This document shows, piece by piece, positions 1 to 6,883 of a stretch of 64,000 nt of DNA. The position numbers and the translations under genes are program-made. The notes under the pieces were generated by a model. It was not told the DNA's origin and did not search any database. It saw nothing but the letters and a program-made list of their open reading frames with translations. Position 1 is the first letter of the stretch; each line of letters begins with the position of its first letter. The stretch comes from CAVWDU01 sp963753815 (GTDB lineage: Bacteria; Pseudomonadota; Gammaproteobacteria; Pseudomonadales; Halieaceae), in contig CAVWDU010000001.1 of the NCBI GenBank assembly GCA_963753815.1, positions 124,001-188,000 on the forward strand, written 5' to 3'.

Positions 1-190
1 CGGCACCGGCGAGGCGCGCCTGCTCAACGTAGTCGTGGCCGTCGTGGGAGGCTCCCTTGATGGCGACAAAGAGGTCGCCCGGGCGCACGGCGCGGCTGTC
101 TATCGACGCTCCGCTGAACTCGACGTCGCCGTCGACCATGCGCCCCCGCAAAGGAGCGCTGAGCTCACTGAGGCTCAGGGCACGCATCAT
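1..190 (-). CDS. murF: UDP-N-acetylmuramoyl-tripeptide--D-alanyl-D-alanine ligase, N-terminal part (runs off the window)
   Basis: Only the first 63 codons are present; the gene continues past base 1. MurF is the cytoplasmic ligase that adds D-Ala-D-Ala to UDP-MurNAc-tripeptide. The visible N-terminus has the Mur-ligase domain 1 pattern shared with MurE: SIDSRAVRPGDLF followed by AIKGASHDGHDYVEQA. The start ATG at 190 overlaps the murE stop in an ATGA arrangement, implying translational coupling. Position directly after murE is the classical dcw order and separates it from other Mur ligases. No catalytic domain is visible, so the call rests on the N-terminus and context. Confidence 0.93.
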   Translation of the reverse strand, partial: MMRALSLSELSAPLRGRMVDGDVEFSGASIDSRAVRPGDLFVAIKGASHDGHDYVEQARLAGA

Positions 191-1692
191 GGGGCCACCC
201 GCCTCGACAGCGCTGCGGCCGCCTGTTCGGAGTCACTGAAACGCACACGCTCCCCGGCGACCAACTGGTAGTCTTCATGACCCTTACCGGCGATCACCAC
301 GCAATCCCCGGGGGCCGCGTCGGCGATAGCCAGTGCGATAGCGGCAGCCCGATCCGCCTCAATGGCGAAATTGCCCAGGCAGCCGCTCGCTATGTCGCCG
401 ATGATGGCCAGCGGGTCCTCGCCGCGCGGGTTGTCGCTGGTCACGATCACCCGGTCCGAAAGGTCGCAGGCCACCCGCCCCATCACCGCGCGCTTGTCCG
501 GATCGCGGTCGCCACCGCAGCCGAAGACCGTCACCAATGCACCCTCGACATGCGGTCGAAGCGTGCCCAGGACCTGCTCCAGCGCATGCGGTGTATGCGC
601 GTAATCGACAATGACCTGAATGCCGGCGTGGTTGGGCAGGCGCTGCAGCCTGCCGGGAACCTGCTCCAGCCCCGAGACAGCGGCGGCTACGGCGGGCAAC
701 GGACTGCCGGCGGCGACCAGCGCCGCGACCGCCGCCAACAGGTTGGCAAGATTGAAGTCACCGGGGAGCGGACTCTCAAAGTGGGCACTACCGTGGCCTG
801 AGCATATCGTTCCCCGCACCCCTTCCGGGTGGAATCGCGCATCTTCGATACGGAAGTCGGCCGCGGGGTCACCGGAGGCCGAGTAAGTATGGCGCTGCAC
901 CGCAGGCGCCACCTGGTCCCGCACCACGGGGCCGAACGGGTCGTCGATATTGATCACGGCGCGCCGCAGCCCGGCGGCAGTAAACAACTGCAGCTTGGCG
1001 CGGCCGTAGGCCTCCATGCTGCCATGGTAGTCGAGGTGGTCGTGACTCAGGTTGGTGAAGATCGCCGTGTCCGCCTGCAACCCGTTGACACGCCCCTGCA
1101 CCAGGGCATGGGAGGAAACTTCCATGGCGACACAATCCACGCCCTCGTCGCACCAGTCTGCCAGTTGCGCCTGCAGGGTGACGGCATCCGGCGTGGTATT
1201 TGCCGCCGCAACAACATCATTACCGAGCGTTGAACCCAGTGTGCCGATCACGCCACAGCGCCGACCCAGCGCCCGGTTGAGCTGCGCCACCAGTCGGCTG
1301 GTCGTGGTTTTGCCATTGGTCCCGGTGACAGCTACCGTCGCCAGGCGACGACCGGGATGGCCATAGAAGCGGGCGGCGATCCAGCCCGCCTCCTGCGCGA
1401 GGTCAGGCACCTCCACCACTGGAACCGCCAGCGCGTCGACAAAGCCCGACACGGGGGGCTCGGCGACAACCGCGACCGCGCCACGGGCCGCGGCCTGCTC
1501 GATGAACTGCCTGCCGTCATGGACATCCCCCGGGACGGCGAGGAAGAGGTCACCCGGCGCTATAGCCCGGCTGTCGAGCCCGAGCCCGCGCACCTCGACA
1601 TCCTCGCTGACGTGCACGCCCTCGAGCAGCGTCGACAGCTTCGCACTGCGACCGGCGTCGGGACCGGGAACGGTGTCGCGGCTTGCCATCAT
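187..1692 (-). CDS. murE: UDP-N-acetylmuramoyl-L-alanyl-D-glutamate--2,6-diaminopimelate ligase
   Basis: Cytoplasmic peptidoglycan-precursor ligase adding the third stem-peptide residue. The 501-residue protein is full length. It shows the Mur-ligase N-domain (SRAIAPGDLF near residue 41), the ATP-binding loop GTNGKTT at 124-130, the central domain with SSHALVQGRV near 193, and DNPR at 420-423. DNPR is the motif that selects meso-diaminopimelate over lysine, so the peptidoglycan is predicted to be the usual Gram-negative type. Start and stop both overlap neighbours by 4 bases (ATGA with ftsI upstream and murF downstream), so the three genes are probably translationally coupled. Confidence 0.97.
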   Translation of the reverse strand: MMASRDTVPGPDAGRSAKLSTLLEGVHVSEDVEVRGLGLDSRAIAPGDLFLAVPGDVHDGRQFIEQAAARGAVAVVAEPPVSGFVDALAVPVVEVPDLAQEAGWIAARFYGHPGRRLATVAVTGTNGKTTTSRLVAQLNRALGRRCGVIGTLGSTLGNDVVAAANTTPDAVTLQAQLADWCDEGVDCVAMEVSSHALVQGRVNGLQADTAIFTNLSHDHLDYHGSMEAYGRAKLQLFTAAGLRRAVINIDDPFGPVVRDQVAPAVQRHTYSASGDPAADFRIEDARFHPEGVRGTICSGHGSAHFESPLPGDFNLANLLAAVAALVAAGSPLPAVAAAVSGLEQVPGRLQRLPNHAGIQVIVDYAHTPHALEQVLGTLRPHVEGALVTVFGCGGDRDPDKRAVMGRVACDLSDRVIVTSDNPRGEDPLAIIGDIASGCLGNFAIEADRAAAIALAIADAAPGDCVVIAGKGHEDYQLVAGERVRFSDSEQAAAALSRRVAP

Positions 1693-3410
1693 GCCGCACC
1701 TCCCTTGCCGACTGCGGCCAGCGCCTGTTCCGTGTCGAGGGTCGTGGGGTTCGGGGGGATATTCAGCAGGCGCAGCGCATCCCGTGTTACCCGGGAAAAA
1801 ACCGGTGCCGCCGCCGAGCCGCCGCCGTGATCCTTACCCCGGGGATCGTTGATCACCACGACCGTGACCAGACGGGGATCATCGATCGGCGCAATGCCGG
1901 CGAACAGCGCGATGTAGCGGTCCTCGTCATAACCGGCCGTCCCCAGCTTGTGCACCGTGCCGGTCTTGCCCCCCACACGGTAACCCGGAACCCGCGCCCG
2001 ACGCGCGGTCCCATGCTCCCCGGTGACCGCGTGCAAAACCTGCAGCACGTCGCTGGCGATGGCGGGGGCGATCACCTGTGTTGCGGGCGGCTGCTCATCC
2101 TCCACCCGCAACAGGGACACCGGGAGCTGTCGGCCGCGATTGGCAAAGACGCTGTAGGCGTGGGCGATCTGCAACGGCGACACCATGATGCCGTAGCCGA
2201 ACGCCAGGGAGATCTGTTCACTGACGTGCCAGCGCGGGCGAAACGGCAATTCCCCGCCCCGTTCCCCTGGAAACCCTGTTCCCAGTGGCTGGCCCAGCCC
2301 GAACCGGCTCAGTACGCCCAGTATTGGCTCGTAACCCAGGTCGAGCGCCAGCCGGGTGACACCCACCTGGCTGGATTTTTCGATCACACGGGAGAGCGTC
2401 ACCTCGCCGTAGTTGCGGGGGTCCCGGTAGGTTTTACCGGAAACGCGAATATAACCCGGGGCGGTATCGACCATGCTGTCTGTGCTGTAGCGACCGCTTT
2501 CCAGTGCAGCGACCAGGGTCAGGGCTTTCATCGTGGAGCCCGGCTCGTAGGCATCGACAATGGCCCGGTTACGTATGGCCGCCCGCTTCCCCTTGAGGCT
2601 GTTCGGGTTATTGGGGTTGAAGCCGGGGTAGTTGACCATGGCGAGCACCTCGCCGGTACGGGCGTCCAGTGTCACCACGGACCCGGACTCGGCACCGCTT
2701 TCCACTACCGCCTTTTTCAACTCCCGGTGCTGCAGGTACTGCAGCCTGAGGTCAATGCTGAGCACCAGGTCATTCCCGGGCACCGCAGCGTCGATGACAC
2801 CGATATCCCGCACTACCTCACCGTGCAGGTCCTTGACGTACTTCTTTTTCCCCGGACGACCGCGCAACCAGTCGTTGTAGGCGAGCTCAAGACCCTCAAT
2901 CCCTTCTCCGTCGACATTGGTAAGCCCCAACAGCTGCGCTGCGACCTCACCGGCCGGGTAGAAACGCCGGTATTCCCGCTCCCCGTAGACACCCTTGAAA
3001 CGCTTGTCCAGCACCTGCCTGGCCTCGGCGGGAACCCGGTGGCGCTGCAGGTACATGAACTGCCTGCCCTCATACTTGGCAAGCTTGCCCCTCAACGTGC
3101 CGAGTTCCAGCTCCAACGCTTCGGCAAGCTCCGCAAGGCGGGGTGATTCGCGCAGCTCGGCGGGATTCGCCCACAGGGAGATGACCGGCGTACTGACGGC
3201 CAGGGGTTCGCCGCGGCGGTCGGAAATGACACCTCGATACGCCGGAATTTCAGCGGTGCGCAGCGAGCGCATCGCACCCTGGCTCTGCAGGAAAGCTGCC
3301 CCTTTGCCGACATCGAGCACCTGCAACGACATCACCCTGCCGACCAGCAGCAGCAGCAATACCGCAAGCAGGGCGGTCACCAGCCAGAACCGCCAACCGT
3401 GAACAGTCAT
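1689..3410 (-). CDS. ftsI: Peptidoglycan D,D-transpeptidase FtsI (penicillin-binding protein 3)
   Basis: Septal class B penicillin-binding protein that cross-links peptidoglycan with FtsW. The 573-residue protein, counted from the ATG at 3410, has a short cytoplasmic tail, one membrane segment (about 9-28), a pedestal domain and a transpeptidase domain. The nucleophile motif STMK is at 292-295 and KTG at 482-484. The second motif, normally SxN (SSN), reads SSQ at 346-348, which is unusual. An upstream reading-frame extension to 3611 would overlap ftsL completely, so the 3410 start, 14 bases after the ftsL stop, is preferred. It overlaps murE by 4 bases. Confidence 0.96.
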   Translation of the reverse strand: MTVHGWRFWLVTALLAVLLLLLVGRVMSLQVLDVGKGAAFLQSQGAMRSLRTAEIPAYRGVISDRRGEPLAVSTPVISLWANPAELRESPRLAELAEALELELGTLRGKLAKYEGRQFMYLQRHRVPAEARQVLDKRFKGVYGEREYRRFYPAGEVAAQLLGLTNVDGEGIEGLELAYNDWLRGRPGKKKYVKDLHGEVVRDIGVIDAAVPGNDLVLSIDLRLQYLQHRELKKAVVESGAESGSVVTLDARTGEVLAMVNYPGFNPNNPNSLKGKRAAIRNRAIVDAYEPGSTMKALTLVAALESGRYSTDSMVDTAPGYIRVSGKTYRDPRNYGEVTLSRVIEKSSQVGVTRLALDLGYEPILGVLSRFGLGQPLGTGFPGERGGELPFRPRWHVSEQISLAFGYGIMVSPLQIAHAYSVFANRGRQLPVSLLRVEDEQPPATQVIAPAIASDVLQVLHAVTGEHGTARRARVPGYRVGGKTGTVHKLGTAGYDEDRYIALFAGIAPIDDPRLVTVVVINDPRGKDHGGGSAAAPVFSRVTRDALRLLNIPPNPTTLDTEQALAAVGKGGAA

Positions 3411-3424
3411 TCCCTGCCGCCGGC

Positions 3425-3736
3425 TCACGGGGCAATCACCCGCAGTTCGTCCAGCCCCGGTGGCGACATCCCCAACTCGTCCGTCGCCACCCGCTCCACC
3501 CGGTGGTGCGCCGCCCAGGTGCTCTGCTCCAGCAACAGGCGACCGTACTCTTCCTCCAGCTGCCAGCGTCGCAACTCCAGGACCTGGAGTTGGGCATACA
3601 ACTGACGGCACTCATGCGTGGATTGCACCACGGCGAGCGCCGAGACGACGACCATGAATACCCCCACCAGCGGTTTCGGCACCTGCCTCCAGCTGCCGAC
3701 GACGCGCTCATTCGGCACCGCCCGCTCCCCCTTCAT
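3425..3736 (-). CDS. ftsL: Cell division protein FtsL
   Basis: Small bitopic division protein that forms the FtsQLB complex and links it to FtsWI. The 103 residues comprise a cytoplasmic tail (1-20), one hydrophobic membrane helix (PLVGVFMVVVSALAVV, about 22-37) and a periplasmic leucine-rich coiled coil (LYAQLQVLELRRWQLEEEYG). FtsL is poorly conserved in sequence, so the call rests on size, topology and the rsmH-ftsL-ftsI position. The ATG overlaps the rsmH stop as ATGA. Confidence 0.93.
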   Translation of the reverse strand: MKGERAVPNERVVGSWRQVPKPLVGVFMVVVSALAVVQSTHECRQLYAQLQVLELRRWQLEEEYGRLLLEQSTWAAHHRVERVATDELGMSPPGLDELRVIAP

Positions 3737-4659
3737 TGGGTTTTCTCCGCCACGCGCATAATGGCGCTGCGCGCCCTGGGGTTTGCCGCGACTTCGTCCG
3801 CCGTTGCCCGCAGTGCACGCCCCACCAGCTTCATCGGCCGGTGGATTGCCGCGTCGGGAATCGGAAGGCCGCGCGGCAGTTCCGGCCCGCGGGCCATCTC
3901 GCGCATATACCGCTTGACCAGACGGTCCTCCAGCGAATGAAAGCTGATCACCACCAGCCGACCGCCGATCGCCAACAGGGAAAGGGCCGAACTCAGCAGT
4001 ACCTGCAGGTCCTCAAGCTCCCGGTTTACGCGAATACGAATCGCCTGGAACGCCCGCGTTGCGGGGTGCTTGTGTTTCTCCCAGCGGGGATTGGCGGCAC
4101 TGACTATCTGTGCCAGGCGGGCTGTGGTCGTGATTGCCTGCTCAGCCCTCGCCTCGACCAGTGCACGGGCGATGCGCCGGGCAAAACGCTCTTCGCCGAG
4201 TTCGCGCAGGGTCAGTGCGATCTCGGCCTCGTCGGCCGATGCCAGCCATTCTGCCGCTGTCTGGCCACGGGATGTGTCCATGCGCATATCCAGCGGCCCG
4301 TCCTGACTGAAGCTGAAGCCCCGCTCCGCTTCATCCAGCTGCGGGCTGGAGACGCCAAGATCCAGCAGGATGCCGTCGACGGCGGCGACCTCACGCTCGG
4401 CCAGACGCGCCGGCAGGTCGGCGAAGGAACCCTGGCAGAAGCTGAATCGCTCGTCTTCACCAACCAATTGCGCCGCAACGGATTCTGCCGCAGGATCCTT
4501 GTCGATGCCCAGCACCCGCCCGGCGGGACCGAGTCGGCGCAGCAGGGCGCGACTGTGGCCCCCGCGGCCGAAGGTACCGTCTACATAAAATCCCCCCGGA
4601 CTGGTCACCAGTGCTTCGATCGCCTCCTGCAACAATACTGGGTGGTGCACATGACTCAC
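3733..4659 (-). CDS. rsmH: 16S rRNA (cytosine(1402)-N(4))-methyltransferase
   Basis: Methylates N4 of C1402 in the ribosomal P site; RsmI, encoded nearby at 5981-6814, adds the 2'-O-methyl to the same base. The 308-residue protein has the SAM-binding start DGTFGRGGHS at 27-36, LDLGVSSPQLD in the middle, and VISFHSLEDRLVK near the C-terminus, all RsmH signatures. The GTG start at 4659 lies directly after the mraZ stop. A second GTG three codons later is better placed after the AGGTGAG sequence, so the true start could be 4650. It is coupled by ATGA to ftsL. Confidence 0.96.
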   Translation of the reverse strand: MSHVHHPVLLQEAIEALVTSPGGFYVDGTFGRGGHSRALLRRLGPAGRVLGIDKDPAAESVAAQLVGEDERFSFCQGSFADLPARLAEREVAAVDGILLDLGVSSPQLDEAERGFSFSQDGPLDMRMDTSRGQTAAEWLASADEAEIALTLRELGEERFARRIARALVEARAEQAITTTARLAQIVSAANPRWEKHKHPATRAFQAIRIRVNRELEDLQVLLSSALSLLAIGGRLVVISFHSLEDRLVKRYMREMARGPELPRGLPIPDAAIHRPMKLVGRALRATADEVAANPRARSAIMRVAEKTQ

Positions 4660-5103
4660 CTACAGGCCCGGGACGCTGCGCAGTTCGCTGGGCGTCTCGC
4701 CGTCGAGCTCTGCCTCCATCTCCGCCTGCCACAGGGGTTGCGCCCACAGTTCCAGCTTGGTCCCCTGCCCCACCAGCACCAACTCCTTTTCCAGCCGGGC
4801 ATATTCGCGCAGCGCCGGCGGCACCAGCACCCGGCCGTTGGTGTCCAACTCCAGATCCACTGCGTGACCGAGCAGCTTGCGTTGAAAGCGTTTGATCTGC
4901 GGGTCGAGGGACGGCAGCGCCTCGACGTGGGCCTCCAACTTCTCCCAATGCGGCATCGGGTAGATGACGAGACAGGGAGAAGCGGTGTTGACCGTCATGA
5001 CCAACTGGCCGTCGTAATCTTCCAGCAGCCGGGCGCGTTGACGCTGGGGCACGGCAAACCGCCCCTTCGCATCCATGGAGATGTTTTGCACACCGCGAAA
5101 CAC
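4660..5103 (-). CDS. mraZ: Transcriptional regulator MraZ
   Basis: First gene of the division/cell-wall cluster and its own repressor in E. coli. The 147-residue protein has the two AbrB-like halves of the family, with DAKGR at 11-15 and DTNGR at 87-91. The start is GTG at 5103, preceded by AGGGGA with a 10-base spacer, and the N-terminus MFRGV matches other MraZ proteins. It likely acts on the direct repeats just upstream (5157-5192), which fit the known TGGG-type target. The gene is followed immediately by rsmH. Confidence 0.96.
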   Translation of the reverse strand: MFRGVQNISMDAKGRFAVPQRQRARLLEDYDGQLVMTVNTASPCLVIYPMPHWEKLEAHVEALPSLDPQIKRFQRKLLGHAVDLELDTNGRVLVPPALREYARLEKELVLVGQGTKLELWAQPLWQAEMEAELDGETPSELRSVPGL

Positions 5104-5156
5104 TGCTTATTATTCCCCTGATTTCGGGCGGCAACCCCACGTAGCCGACCCAAAAA

Positions 5157-5192
5157 TCCACTTTATCCCACTTTTTCCCACTGTAGACCCAC
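5157..5192 (-). promoter_or_regulatory. MraZ boxes: direct repeats upstream of mraZ
   Basis: On the minus strand GTGGG occurs at 5188-5192, 5177-5181 and 5167-5171, with a degenerate GTGGA at 5157-5161. The steps are 11, 10 and 10 bases, one helical turn each. Further GGG-containing copies lie at 5149-5152 and 5136-5140. MraZ of E. coli is known to bind TGGGN repeats separated by about 5 nucleotides in this same position, so these are its probable operators. Confidence 0.8.
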
Positions 5193-5209
5193 GGCAACGC
5201 GACTGTCAA
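5180..5209 (-). promoter_or_regulatory. Promoter of the mra/fts/mur operon
   Basis: The minus strand has TTGACA (5204-5209) and TACAGT (5180-5185) separated by 18 bases, a good sigma-70 match. One MraZ box lies inside the spacer and another abuts the -10, so a bound regulator would block the polymerase. Predicted transcription starts near 5173, giving a leader of about 70 bases. Confidence 0.65.
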
Positions 5210-5509
5210 GAACAGCCGAGGAAAAAATGTTTTATTTTCAGGCAATTAGCGCTGCATCCGGGGACGCTGGCGTCAATTTAGTGTGCAAGCCCGCAAAGCG
5301 CAGAAAGGAAAAGTCTGTAAAATATGACGCAAAACATGTCAGTAAAACTATATGCTAACGTTTCACTTTAAGTCTCAGTATATTTCGCTCTGTCCGAGGC
5401 TTTTCTTAGAGGAATTCTGCATATAACGGCAGGCGCGATTTCACCGTCGCGGCGAACCCATCGTCCGCGCGCAAGTGCCGGACGACAGCCGAACGGCTGC
5501 CATCGGGGG
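5210..5509. other. Intergenic stretch between the mra promoter and rnpB
   Basis: About 300 bases without a convincing gene. Bases 5220-5420 are clearly more AT-rich than the surroundings, which fits an upstream promoter region for the mra operon. On the minus strand a short hairpin (CAGCC/GGCTG, around 5487-5500) lies just after the 3' end of rnpB, but no T-tract follows, so I do not call it a terminator. Confidence 0.5.
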
Positions 5510-5881
5510 TGGTGGAGTCGGTCGATAAGCCGGGTTCTGTCGTGGGCGACCATTCATCTGCGACAGGCGTCACCGCCTGCCTGTAGCGACCTACCCGAAT
5601 CCACTGCGGGCCACAGCTGACGGATTCCTATTTGGTCTTGCTCCGGGTGGGGTTTACCATCGCCACGACTGTTGCCAGGCGCGCGGTGCGCTCTTACCGC
5701 ACCTTTTCACCCTTACCCCGACACTCGGGAGTGCCGGGGCGGTTTCCTTTCTGCTGCACTTTCCGTAGGCTCGCGCCCCCCAGGCGTTACCTGGCACCCT
5801 GCCCTGCGGAGCCCGGACTTTCCTCCCCCGAACCCCGGCACGAAGGCCATGGCCGGAAGCGATCGCCTGACCGACTCCACC
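5510..5881 (-). ncRNA. rnpB: RNase P RNA (class A)
   Basis: Catalytic RNA of RNase P, which matures tRNA 5' ends. On the minus strand it carries the conserved blocks GAGGAAAGTCCGGGCTCC (5808-5825), TGCCAGGTAACGCCTGG (about 5781-5797), the GGTGAAAAGGTGCGGTAAGA region (about 5692-5711) and ACAGAACCCGGCTTATCG near the 3' end (5523-5540). The two ends pair as helix P1 (GGTGGAGTCGGTC with GACCGACTCCACC), which defines the boundaries to within a few bases. The length, about 372 nt, is normal. The place between mraZ and rsmI matches Pseudomonas. The L15 loop reads AGGAAUCC instead of a GGU-containing sequence. Confidence 0.97.
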
Positions 5882-5884
5882 GCC

Positions 5885-5913
5885 AGCCTAACCCCGGCGC
5901 GCCCAGGCTGCAA
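5885..5913 (-). promoter_or_regulatory. rnpB promoter
   Basis: The minus strand has TTGCAG (5908-5913), a 17-base spacer and TAGGCT (5885-5890). The predicted start point falls at about 5878-5880, exactly where helix P1 of the RNA begins. That agreement makes the assignment stronger than the boxes alone. Confidence 0.7.
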
Positions 5914-5980
5914 GCGCCACGAGCCGGTCCCACCGCAGGCGAGCAGGTGCAGGGCCCGCGGGGAGCGGTCCGACACCGGA

Positions 5981-6814
5981 CTAACGGCGATCCACGCTGA
6001 GGTATTCGTACAGCGTTTTCTTGCGCAAGCCCGTCACATCAGCCACTACCGCCGCTGCCCGCTTCGCCGGCAACTCTTCTGCCAGGCGCTCCAGCAGACG
6101 CAGTGTATCGGCTTCAATGGCGTCGGCCCGGCCACGGGCGCCCGCGACCAGGAGGACGATCTCGCCGCGCTGCTGGTTGGGGTCGTCGGCAATGAACTCA
6201 CACAGGGACTGCAGCGTGGCACGATGTATCGTCTCGTAGGTCTTGCTCAGTTCGCGCGCAATCACCGCCTCGCGCCCCTGCCCGAGTAACGCGACCATGT
6301 CACTAACCGATTCCAGTACCCGGTGGGGGGCCTCGTAAAAAACCAGCGTCGCCGACTCATTGCGAAGCGCTTCCAGCCGGCGCTGCCGCGCCCCGGCCTT
6401 CGCCGGGAGAAACCCCTCAAACAGAAAGCGATCCGTCGGCAGGCCGCTGGCGCTCAGGGCAGCTAGCGCGGCACAGGGCCCGGGGACGGGACTGATGCAA
6501 AAACCCGCGTTCTGCACCCGCCGCACCAGGCGATAACCGGGGTCGGAGATCAGTGGCGTGCCGGCATCGCTGATCAGGGCCACGGACCCACCCTCGCCGA
6601 GGCAGTCAAGCAGACGGTCGGCCACCCGTTCGCCGCTGTGATCATGATACGCACACAGCGGTGTCTCGATCGCGAAATGTTGCAGCAGACGCTGGCTGTG
6701 TCTGGTATCCTCAGCGGCGACCAATTGGACTTGCTGCAACACCTCGAGCGCCCGCGGGGACAGGTCCCCCAGGTTACCAATGGGTGTGGCAACAACGTAG
6801 AGAGTGGGACCCAA
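5981..6814 (-). CDS. rsmI: 16S rRNA (cytidine(1402)-2'-O)-methyltransferase
   Basis: Adds the 2'-O-methyl to C1402 of 16S rRNA. The N-terminus LYVVATPIGNLGDLSPRAL, then AAEDTRHSQRLL, ISDAGTPLISDPG and PVPGPCA, are the tetrapyrrole-methylase-fold motifs typical of RsmI. The C-terminal segment LRKKTLYEYLS is also family-like. I prefer the TTG start at 6814, which has AGGAG five bases upstream; a GTG at 6829 would add five residues but has no good ribosome site. The gene diverges from lpoA, the same arrangement as E. coli yraL-lpoA. Confidence 0.95.
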   Translation of the reverse strand: MGPTLYVVATPIGNLGDLSPRALEVLQQVQLVAAEDTRHSQRLLQHFAIETPLCAYHDHSGERVADRLLDCLGEGGSVALISDAGTPLISDPGYRLVRRVQNAGFCISPVPGPCAALAALSASGLPTDRFLFEGFLPAKAGARQRRLEALRNESATLVFYEAPHRVLESVSDMVALLGQGREAVIARELSKTYETIHRATLQSLCEFIADDPNQQRGEIVLLVAGARGRADAIEADTLRLLERLAEELPAKRAAAVVADVTGLRKKTLYEYLSVDRR

Positions 6815-6883
6815 ACTATCTCCTCGCACAACCGCGCCGGCTCGACGCTGACGACAGTTTTAACTGGGGACACCAAGAATAGC

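Noticed and set aside
5481..5510. Hairpin just after rnpB as a terminator
   Set aside because: The stem is short (five pairs) and no T-run follows on the minus strand.
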